From: CBDDLD01 sp965250025 | GTDB lineage: Bacteria; Bacteroidota; Bacteroidia; Flavobacteriales; Flavobacteriaceae | Reading direction: 5' to 3' | DNA: 64,000 bases | NCBI GenBank assembly: GCA_965250025.1 | Contig: OZ252283.1 | Coordinates: forward strand, 3,534,001 to 3,598,000 | Part shown: positions 51,677 to 61,700 of the stretch, in pieces | How positions within the stretch are numbered: the first letter of the stretch is position 1 | Layout of the letters: each line of letters begins with the position of its first letter | Notes under the pieces: model-generated | What the model was told of the DNA's origin: nothing | Seen by the model: the letters and a program-made list of their open reading frames with translations, nothing else | Databases searched by the model: none | Made by a program: the position numbers and the translations under genes

Positions 51677-52753
51677 ATGAAACTTCTCAATCAATTGGTA
51701 GTGTTTTTAATGCTATTTATCAGCACAATAAGCCTATCGCAAGAAGAAAAACAATTTAAAATTCACACGGTAGCATTCTATAATCTTGAAAATTTATTCG
51801 ACACGGTTAATGATACATTAAAGAATGATGAAGCAAGTCCGATCATGGAAATGAAAGCAAATGTTGAGGACATCTACAAAAAGAAAGTGAAAAACATGGC
51901 TAGAGTGGTTGCCGATATAGGCAACGAACTGACGAATAATTCACCTGCGATTTTAGGTGTGGCTGAAGTTGAAAATCGTAAAGTCCTTGAGGATTTAGTT
52001 AATGACCCTTTATTATTGAGCAAAGATTACGGGATTGTACATTACGATTCTCCGGACCGAAGAGGAATTGATGTTGCATTATTATATCAAAAACGTCTTT
52101 TCAGTCCGGTTAGCACTAGTAAGCACGAACTTAAAATTTATGACGATAGTTCCAGAAAAAGAATATATACCAGAGATCAATTATTGGTCAGTGGTAAGCT
52201 GGAAGGCGAAATGATACACATTATAGTCAATCACTGGCCATCTCGCCGAGGAGGAGAGGCAAGAAGCAGACCCAAGCGTGTGGCTGCAGCAAAACTTAAT
52301 AAACATATTATAGATTCTATACAGTCTACAGATCCTTATGCAAAGATCATTACTATGGGGGATCTTAATGACAATCCTAATAATGCCAGTGTTAAAGATG
52401 TACTTAAAGCTCATTCGGATAGAAATAAAGTACCAATGAAAGGCATTTATAATCCGATGATTAATATTGCTAAAAAAGGTATTGGCTCTAATGCTTATAG
52501 AGACAGTTGGAGTTTATTTGATCAGATCATGATGACCAAACCTTTTTTAGATAAAGATTACTCGTCTTTCAGATATTATAAATCGGGCATATTTAACAAA
52601 CCCTATTTGATCAATAAAAGAGGGCGTTTTAAAGGATATCCTTTGCGAAGTTTTGCTGATGGCGGGTTTACCAATGGTTTTAGTGACCACTTCCCTGTGT
52701 ATATGTATGTTATAAAGCAAGTTGAAGAAGAGACACAAAAAGACAAGTACTAA
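51677..52753 (+). CDS. Secreted endonuclease/exonuclease/phosphatase family protein
   Basis: A 358-residue exported protein (signal peptide ending ISLSQ) with the EEP fold. Active-site motifs are FYNLENLFD (Asn36/Glu38), GVAEVEN (Glu), IVNHWPSRRGGEA (His, about 186), TMGDLNDNP (Asp and Asn, about 228-230) and FSDHFPVYM (Asp-His, about 344). It could degrade DNA or RNA or remove phosphate from them outside the cell or in the periplasm. It is divergent from the TonB receptor/DUF5689 operon. Confidence 0.88.
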   Translation: MKLLNQLVVFLMLFISTISLSQEEKQFKIHTVAFYNLENLFDTVNDTLKNDEASPIMEMKANVEDIYKKKVKNMARVVADIGNELTNNSPAILGVAEVENRKVLEDLVNDPLLLSKDYGIVHYDSPDRRGIDVALLYQKRLFSPVSTSKHELKIYDDSSRKRIYTRDQLLVSGKLEGEMIHIIVNHWPSRRGGEARSRPKRVAAAKLNKHIIDSIQSTDPYAKIITMGDLNDNPNNASVKDVLKAHSDRNKVPMKGIYNPMINIAKKGIGSNAYRDSWSLFDQIMMTKPFLDKDYSSFRYYKSGIFNKPYLINKRGRFKGYPLRSFADGGFTNGFSDHFPVYMYVIKQVEEETQKDKY

Positions 52754-52767
52754 AAATTTAACTATAC

Positions 52768-52803
52768 AAAAAAAGCCCGATGATATCACATCGGGCTTTT
52801 TTT
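52768..52803. terminator. Terminator after the nuclease gene
   Basis: AAAAAAAGCCCGATG and CATCGGGCTTTTTTT pair around a 6-base loop. It is bidirectional, since the next gene converges on it. Confidence 0.9.
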
Positions 52804-52817
52804 ATATTGCATAAAGT

Positions 52818-53255
52818 TTAAAACCAAGTATTCCAGGGAATTTTAGCAAGTACTAAAATCAAAGCCAGTGTATAAAATATAGCCAGCATCTTGAATTTTG
52901 GTTTTGAAACCAGTTTCTTTTTGTGTTTTGAATAGCCTATGGTTACCAGAGCAACAGCAATGATCATGGTTAGAGGATGTTCAATAATGTTAGATCGCAA
53001 TACGGCGTTCTTCATAACTTCTCCCATACCGCCAACTTGTTCGATAGTACTGAAGTAGTCTTTAGCGAAAAACAAGACAATGCCTATTAAGAGTTGAATG
53101 TGCATGGTAATCAGGGTAAATAATGAAATTCTGAAGTCTTTAGCATCAAATTCCTTATTGCCAAAAAATTTGATCAATGCATTGAATGTTGCTACGATTA
53201 AAACTAATAAGACTAAGTACGCCCAGTAAGAATGAATAAATTGAATGGTTCTCAT
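52818..53255 (-). CDS. Four-helix hypothetical membrane protein
   Basis: A 145-residue integral membrane protein with four helices (about 10-30, 45-65, 90-108 and 118-138). Conserved-looking histidines (FIHSYWAY, TMHIQLLIG, IEHPLTMI) at helix ends recall cytochrome b561-type haem sites, and it keeps IPWNTWF at the C-terminus. It is related to a Bacteroidota family of unknown function. Haem binding is speculative. Confidence 0.7.
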   Translation of the reverse strand: MRTIQFIHSYWAYLVLLVLIVATFNALIKFFGNKEFDAKDFRISLFTLITMHIQLLIGIVLFFAKDYFSTIEQVGGMGEVMKNAVLRSNIIEHPLTMIIAVALVTIGYSKHKKKLVSKPKFKMLAIFYTLALILVLAKIPWNTWF

Positions 53256-53311
53256 AAACTGTAATTAAAATTCTTTAACAAAAATAAAGATTTAGTTGTT
53301 AAGAATTTATC

Positions 53312-55663
53312 TTAATTAGTTATTGAGATCGTATGTTTTATTTCATTACCAAGCTCATCAACAACAGTAATGACATGAGGGCCTACATCTGGGATTACCG
53401 ACATGTCATGGATGTCTTTCGTGGTTCCTATGTAATCTTCATCAATGTACCAGTACAAGTTCAATTCGGGCTTAGAATGGGCCACTTTAAGTACGAGGTC
53501 GTTTACTTTACCATTAAAGTCCTTCGGTAGAAAAATAGTGCTTTGAGTATTGGGATAAATGAATTCCATCGCTATTTTTTCTTCACCTAAGCAATCGGTT
53601 CTATACTCAGGTAAAGGCTTGTATAACGGATCTTTAGTTTGGTAATAATAGGCCTGTAATGGCGGTAATACAAACCAGGATTTATGATGAATGTTCTCAA
53701 GGTCTTCACAGGATGAATTGATCTGAAAAGTTTCAGTCTGATCCAGATGAATCCACTTATGATAAGGACAAGGTGTTGTTTTTAATCCGCTACTCTGAAC
53801 GAATTGTTTTTGTGTGGACTCACATATTGATGACGCTCTATAACCACTCTTAGTACAAACCTTTATCTCTTGCATTTCATCAAAGGGTTTGGCAAACCAA
53901 TCGCTATAAGGTAACAGATCAAAAATATCAAATAGTATTGGAGCTGCCGCTTGGACACCTATCAAACCGGGCCTGCCTTCGCCATCTGCATTGCCAACCC
54001 AAACCCCTACCACATAATCTTTGGTACTGCCAATAGCCCAGGCATCTCTATACCCAAAACTAGTACCCGTTTTCCAGGCAATTTGTTTTGAAGAGTCATA
54101 AAATTCCCAGTTATCGTCACCTTCCGGACGATTAACCTCCTTCAGACTTTCGTATGTAAAATAGATGGATGCTGCATCAAAAACTACTTTTTCATTAGTT
54201 TTAACGCCAAAATCTACAGTAGAATTGGCTATAAGTGTAGGTTCGCAAAACTCATTGGTATAATATTCGCTCGATGAAGTAGTGTAATGGTTAAGCGTAG
54301 AAGATAATGCTGCGTATGTTTTACAAAGGTCCCATAAGTTGCTTTCTGCACCACCAAGTATTAATGATAAACCATAATGATTAGCATTGTGTTTTAAGTC
54401 TTTAAGTTTAAGCGTTTTTAAGTAATGGTAAAACCGATCCAAACCAAAACCTTGAAGCATACGTACGGCAGGGACATTTAATGAGCGTGATAAAGCCCTG
54501 CTTGCAGGTACAGCACCATCAAAAGATTTATTAAAATTCTCAGGGTTGTAGTTGCCATAATTGGTAGGAATATCCGGAATTAATGAATGCGGTAATAACT
54601 CACCCGTATCTAACATAGCGGCATACAAAAAAGGCTTTAAAATGCTTCCTGTGCTTCTTGGTTTGTCTATAATATCTACATGGTTTTGATGTGCTCTATC
54701 TGTAGGTGAATTGCCAATATAGGTGAGTACTTTTCGTGTGTTTACATCCATAACCAAAACGGCACAGTTGTAAATCTCATTCTGTTTGAGCTTTTCATAA
54801 TGCTGCTTTACAATAGTGTTACATTGTTCCTGAAGATTTATATCCAATGTGGTTTTTATGCGTTGCCCTCTATGATTTTTGGCAAGTTTTTGCAACAAAT
54901 GGGGTGCCAGTTGAGGTAAAGGATATGGTTTTTGGGGTAAAGGTTCTGCAATGGAAAGGGTGTATGTAAGCTCATCAATAATAAGTTCATCCTTCAGTTT
55001 TTTTAAAAGGCGATTGCGTTTGTCCATTAAACGTTTTTGGTTTTTACCCGGGTATATAAGACTGGGAGCATTGGGTAATACGGCTAATGTTGCACTTTCT
55101 GCCCAAGATAGATCAGAGGCATTTCTGTTAAAATAACGCCAGGATGCCGCATCTAGACCTACAACATTCCCTCCAAATGGTGCATGACTGGTATAAAGTT
55201 TAAGAATGTCGTCTTTTGACAGCCTCAGTTCTAATCGCGTAGCCAAAATGAGTTCCTTGAATTTCTCAAAGTATGTTCTTGATTTTCCTTTTCGGGACAA
55301 TCGGATCACCTGTTGCGTGATGGTACTACCACCGCGTTTAATAGAGCCAGAAGACATGTTTTGTTGTAATGCCTTAAACATAGAAATAGGGTTAAATCCC
55401 GGGTGTTTATAAAAGTACTCGTCCTCAAATAGGAGTATACAAGTTTTAAATTTATGCGGAATACTATCAGTTTCGGGAAAGCGCCATTGCCCATCACTGG
55501 CAATAATGGCACCAAGAAGTTCATTCTTATTACTGGTTATAACTGTGGAGGTAGGGTCTTTAAATAAGGTCTTTGGTAAGCAGAAATAGTAAACGACTAA
55601 TAGAGCAAAAAGCACTATAGATCTTTTTTTATAAGTCTTGATATGTTTTAGCAACCTATACAT
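53312..55663 (-). CDS. pbpC: Penicillin-binding protein 1C
   Basis: A bifunctional peptidoglycan synthase of 783 residues: an N-terminal membrane anchor (about 14-29), a glycosyltransferase 51 domain (catalytic Glu in LLFEDEYFYKHPGF about 80-82, then GGSTITQQ at 111-118), a transpeptidase domain with Ser340-x-x-Lys343 (STGSILKP), Ser393-Leu-Asn395 and Lys530-Thr-Gly (KTGTS), and the PBP1C C-terminal domain (about 690-783). In many bacteria pbpC is next to an alpha-2-macroglobulin gene; here the neighbour is a divergent adhesin, and the window shows none. Confidence 0.95.
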   Translation of the reverse strand: MYRLLKHIKTYKKRSIVLFALLVVYYFCLPKTLFKDPTSTVITSNKNELLGAIIASDGQWRFPETDSIPHKFKTCILLFEDEYFYKHPGFNPISMFKALQQNMSSGSIKRGGSTITQQVIRLSRKGKSRTYFEKFKELILATRLELRLSKDDILKLYTSHAPFGGNVVGLDAASWRYFNRNASDLSWAESATLAVLPNAPSLIYPGKNQKRLMDKRNRLLKKLKDELIIDELTYTLSIAEPLPQKPYPLPQLAPHLLQKLAKNHRGQRIKTTLDINLQEQCNTIVKQHYEKLKQNEIYNCAVLVMDVNTRKVLTYIGNSPTDRAHQNHVDIIDKPRSTGSILKPFLYAAMLDTGELLPHSLIPDIPTNYGNYNPENFNKSFDGAVPASRALSRSLNVPAVRMLQGFGLDRFYHYLKTLKLKDLKHNANHYGLSLILGGAESNLWDLCKTYAALSSTLNHYTTSSSEYYTNEFCEPTLIANSTVDFGVKTNEKVVFDAASIYFTYESLKEVNRPEGDDNWEFYDSSKQIAWKTGTSFGYRDAWAIGSTKDYVVGVWVGNADGEGRPGLIGVQAAAPILFDIFDLLPYSDWFAKPFDEMQEIKVCTKSGYRASSICESTQKQFVQSSGLKTTPCPYHKWIHLDQTETFQINSSCEDLENIHHKSWFVLPPLQAYYYQTKDPLYKPLPEYRTDCLGEEKIAMEFIYPNTQSTIFLPKDFNGKVNDLVLKVAHSKPELNLYWYIDEDYIGTTKDIHDMSVIPDVGPHVITVVDELGNEIKHTISITN

Positions 55664-55704
55664 TAACTATACAGAAGGTGATTTTAAGATTATCTTATCA
55701 AAAG

Positions 55705-58700
55705 ATGGACTCTAATTACGCAAATTTATCTATATATTTAAACGTGCAAAACTCTCGATTAGATCTCAGACTCACTATATTTTTGTGTATTTCTTTTTTT
55801 ACAGGAGAAGTATATGCACAACTTAATGCTACAACAATAGGTAACGCAGTAGATTTAGGAAATAATTGTTATAGAATTACGCCCGACTTACTCAATCAAT
55901 CAGGAGGTGTTTGGTACGATAACCCAATAGATTTTGATGAGGACTTTACAATTTATTATCAAAACAATTTTGGAACCAAAGATGCCAATGGCGCAGACGG
56001 TATGGCATTGGTCTTCAAAAGAGATCCGACCCCAGTAATAGGAGGTCTTGGAGGGGGTCTTGGTTATCAAGGTATTACAGAGTCGCTCATTGTTGAATTT
56101 GATACATTTCAAAACAATGATGGCGCTGTTGGGATACTTGCCGATCCTACATTTGACCATATAGCAATACAAAGAGACGGAAGTCCGTTTCACAATGACT
56201 CCGTAGCTAATTTAGCTGGACCTATTCAAGCTAGTACTACAAGTGCAAATATTGAAGACGGTGTAGATCATGAGATAAAAATACAGTGGAATGCAACAAC
56301 ACAAATTCTGGATGTTTATTTTGACTGTATATTACGCTTAAGCCTAAACTTAGACATTAAGGCAAGTATTTTTAGTAATGATGAAAGTGTGTTTTTTGGT
56401 TTTGTAGGGTCAACAGGCGGTTTTTCAAATTTACATCAAGTTTGTTTTAATAATATCACATTTGTAGACAATTTGCTTTTTGAAGATCAAACTATTTGCA
56501 TAGGAGGTGGTTATAATGTTGATGCTACAGTACCGAGTGGAGCTACTTATTTATGGAGCCCAACTACAGGAGTAAGTAATCCAAATATTGCTAACCCTAC
56601 ATTAGCACCATTGGTCACTACAACTTATACTGTTAGTATAAGTGATGCCTGTGGTGAAACCACTACTGAAAATATTACAATTAATGTGTTGCCTACAGAC
56701 ATGCCAATTTTTGATGCTGTAGATGCTATATGTGAAGGCGAAATCTTGGCACCATTACCAACCATTTCTAATAATGGGATTACAGGAAGTTGGACCCCAG
56801 CGTTAAATAATACAACGACAACTACTTATACCTTTACACCAAATAACGATCCATGTGCCCCGGCCACAACATTAGAAATCATAGTAAACCCTAATGTAAT
56901 ACCAACTTTTGATGCTGTAGATGCTATATGCGAAGGCGAAACCATAGCCTCATTACCAACAACTTCTAATAATGGAATCTTGGGAACCTGGAGTCCAGAT
57001 TTAGACAATACCACGACGACGACATATACCTTTACGCCAGATCCCGGACAGGGTTGTACTGTAGTAGCTACTCTGGAAATTATTATAAACCCTAGGATAA
57101 CTCCAACATTTGATGCTATAGATGCAATATGTGCTGGCGAAAATTTAAATCCACTACCTACAATATCAAACAATGGTATTACAGGAAGTTGGAGTCCAGC
57201 TATAGATAATACTGTAACTACGACCTATACCTTTACGCCAGATGCAGATCAGTGTGCAAGCATAATAACATTAACCATTGAAGTAGATTCTAGAGATACA
57301 GATGGTGATGGTATTTTTGATGTTTGTGACGTAGATGATGACAATGATGGTATTTTAGATGGTATTGATTCTTCATATAAGGGTATTGAAAATTGGGAAG
57401 TCGTAGCTTTAGGAACGTCTTTGCATATTAACAGTGTTACTGATAATTCAGGCTCAGCCTCATCAGCTTGGGAAACAGCAGTGTTAAATTCAGGAATGAC
57501 TCAAATCAATAGTGTTGATGACTTTACAGGAAGTGAACCCAATTTTTCTGGTACAGGTTTAAATATCACGGCTTCAAATACAGGGACTATCCCAATAACC
57601 TTAACTACAAATCAAGTTAGTGGTCCAGACAATGCATCGGGAAATGCTATAAGATATGAAATCGATACTAATGGTTCCGTTGTGACTTTTGATATTGTGT
57701 TTGATAACCCTGTACGTGCTGTAGGGTTTGAGTTAGTAGATTATTATGACTCAGATAATAATGCTGTTTATACAACATCTATCCTTTTGGATGATACAAA
57801 CATTACTACATTTTCTAACCCTAGTGCAGGGCTTAATCTTTCTACTACTGAAACCTTAACTGACGGTTCAAATAGCACTACTTTAACTATTGGGCATAGT
57901 GTCGAATTATTTTTTGGTTTGGTCTCTGATATAAGCTTTACCAAGTTAACAGTGGTTTTATCTAATTCATCAGCTATCGGTAGTGATTTTGCCTCAATTG
58001 ATGCCATAAAATATGGTTTAGCTACGGATTTGCCTGATACTATATTTCACCACAAAGATCTAGATAGTGATAATGACGGTATTCCAGATAATGTAGAAGC
58101 CCAAAGTACAGCCAATTATATTCCTCCAAGTGGTGCACCAAATGCTGGTTTTGAAGATGTAAATATGGATGGGTTAGATGACCACTACGACGACACTCAA
58201 GCCGGAGTTGGTTCTAATGTAGCTGGTACTTACACTCATACAGGAGTTGGTCTTAACCCCGTAAATACAGATGGAACTGATGAAGTGGATTTTTTAGATC
58301 TAGATAGTGATAATGATATTTTATTAGATGCTAATGAAACAGGCTTTACGCTTTCGGGTGTAACAGGTGCTAATGGGTTAGACAATGATTTAACCGTAGA
58401 AGCGGTAGACAACTATACCGATGTCAATGGTTTAGCATTTGATGGTATAAACTTCTTGTTATTGGATACTGATGATGATACTTTAGATAATGGCAGCAAT
58501 GCGATCCCTTTGACGATTGACTTTGATTACAGAGACTTCTTTCTTGAAACTCCTGTTTTTGATGCTATAGATGCTATATGTGAAGGCGAAACCTTGGCGC
58601 CATTACCAACCATATCAAACAATGGTATAACAGGAAGCTGGAGCCCGGCTTTAGACAATACTTCAACAACGACTTACACTTTTACTCCAGATGCTGGACA

Positions 58701-61700
58701 AGCAGCAACTACTACAACATTAGAAATTGTTGTCATTCCTAGTACAATACCTACTTTTGATGTTGTCAATGCCATATGTATTGGTGATGCTTTAGCACCA
58801 TTACCTACAATCTCAAATAATGGTATTATTGGTAGTTGGAGCCCGGCTTTAAACAATACGATCACTACGATTTACACCTTTACACCTAATCCTGGACAAG
58901 GATGTGCCATAGAAACATCTCTGGAAATTACAGTCAACCCCTTACCCTCTTTAGTTGTGCCTACACCGCTAGAAGTTTGTGATGATGGAATGCCAGACGG
59001 TTTTACGGCGATTGACCTGACGCTAAAGAACCAGGAGATTAGTGGTGGTAATCCCTCTTATTCGGTGAGTTATTATCTGACTCAAGAGAATGCTGAAGCT
59101 GAGATAAATCCACTTTCAATACCTTACACGAATATAAGTAACCCACAGACAATATTTGTACGCATCGAAGATATCGATTCAGGGTGTTACGACACAACGG
59201 TTTTAGATTTGTTTGTAGAATCTGCTCCAGTAGCGAACACTCCCTCAGCTTTACGTTTCTGTGATCAGGATAACGATGGTTTCGGAGCATTCATGCTCAC
59301 GGATGTAAACGATGAGGTTACAAATGATCCTTCCCTAGAAATCAGCTACCATGAGACGTTTGTCAATGCGGACTTAGGCGTAGATGCGATAGACACGAGT
59401 GTTTTATATAACAATATAGTAGCTTGGAACCAAACGGTTTATGTTCGGGTAGAGAGTGCGACGATTGCCACGGATTGTGAGACGATCGTAGAATTACAAC
59501 TGATCGTAGAGCCTACGCCTCAGATTGAAGACCCAACCCCATTAGAGGAATGTGATGATATCAGCGGTGATGGTATTGCACAGTTTAACCTCAATAGCAA
59601 AGACTCAGAGATTCTAAACGGTTTAGATGCCACGCAGTATACAGTGAACTACTATGAATCCGAGGCCAATGCGATCAATGCCACCAATGCTATCGGCACG
59701 CCATTGAACTATACCAACACCACGGCTTTTAACCAAACGCTATGGGTAAGAGTAGAAGACACCAATACGGTAGGAGGCTGTTATAAGCTAACGACCTTAG
59801 ATCTGATTGTAAACAGCTTACCGGTTTTGGTCAATCCGACGCCTTTAGCGCTATGTGATGTGAACAACTCAGGAGATGAGCAGGAAGCCTTTACCTTAGA
59901 AGATGCCAATGCAGAGATCTTAAACGGACAGACTGGAATTAGCTTAAGCTATTACCCAACGCAGTTGGATGCCGATAATCAGACCAATGAGATCTTTAGC
60001 GACTATACCAATACGAGCAACCCTCAGACGATCTACGTCAGAGCAGAGAACGATGTAACGGGCTGTGTGAACACAGTAACCTTGACCCTTCGCGTGAATC
60101 CTGTGCCGTCACCGGCACCTAACCCAACCCCGATCGAGGTTTGTGATGAGGATAATGATGGTTTTGCGACGTTCAATTTAGAAGACCGTACAGTAGAGAT
60201 CATTAATGGTGAGTTGGATGTGACGATCACCTACCATGAGACCGAATCGGATGCCGATCAGGGTATCAATGCTATCGTAGGTGATTACACGAATATCGTA
60301 GCGAACAATCAAATGATCTACGTCCGTTCAGAGAACACGCTAACGGGCTGTCACAGTTTAACGTTAAACACCTTAGAGCTGATCGTATTACCCTCCCCAG
60401 TGGTACCGACGACCATCGCGGACTATGTGATCTGTGATGAAGACGATAACGGTATCGCCCAATTTGATCTAACGACCAAGGACGATGAGATCTTAGACAC
60501 TCAGGACCCTACGGCTTTTATATTGACCTATCATGAGAGCCAGGGCGATGCAGAGACCGGCACAGATGCGATCACCAATGAAGGGAACTATACCAATACG
60601 AGCAACCCTCAGACGCTCTATGTACGCTTAGAGAGTGTAGCCAATGGCTGTGTGAGCACCGGAAGCTTTATTATACGTGTTGAGCTACCCCCAACGGCAG
60701 TACAACCCAGCCCACTAGAAGCGTGTGATGATTTGGGAGAATCTCCTGGGGATGAGTTAACAGCATTTAACCTGCGATTAAAAGACGCAGAGATCACGAA
60801 TAACAATGCGAGCTGGTCAGTGAGTTACTATGAGACGGATGCCGATGCACAAGCCCAGAGTAATGCGATTACCGACCCAACAGCCTATACGAACACTTCA
60901 GTCAATGGCTTACCGGCGAACCCTCAGACACTCTATGTTGTGGTTACCGATACCGATACGGGCTGTGTAGACTATACGACCCTAACGATCCGAGTGTTAC
61001 CCAACCCAACCCCAACAGCAAGTTCACTATTACCGTTATTGGAGCTTTGTGACGATACCAATACAGGCGATGGCGTAGAAGTTTTTGATTTGGTAGGTAC
61101 TGACAATATGGAGACCTTGATCATCAATGGCGAGCTAGGCGTATCTGCGAGCTACTATGAGAGTGAAGAAGACGCCTTATCAGGGACCAATGCAATCGCT
61201 GACCCAACGGCATATGAAAACACAGCGACGCCAGAACAGGTGATCTATGTTCGCGTGAGCAATGATGTGACGGGTTGTTTTACACTAGTAAACTTTACCA
61301 TTCGAGTCAACCCCTTACCAGAGGTCGTTGCAGTGAGTGACTTTATCGCCTGTGAGGTAAACAATGATGGGTTCTATGACTTTACACTAACGGATAAGGA
61401 CGCAGAAGTATTAAACGGCCAGGACCCTATGGCATTTACAGTGACCTACCACGAGACTCAGGCAGATGCGGATAATCTGATCAATGCCTTGGTGAGTGAT
61501 TATACGAATATGACCAACCCCCAACAGATCTTTGTGGCGATCACAAACAACACGACCGGCTGTTCCATCAGCACGCAGAGCTTTAATTTGGAAGTTCAGG
61601 AAGGTGCCGAGGCGAACTCAGATATGGAAGCGATTTTATATGAGATCTGTGATGACAATATGGAGACCGATGGCGATACGAGCAATGACAGCGCCCAGTT

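Noticed and set aside
48677..52753. A polysaccharide utilisation locus
   Set aside because: There is a SusC-like receptor but no SusD, no glycoside hydrolase, lyase or sulfatase, and the enzyme next to it has a nuclease/phosphatase fold.
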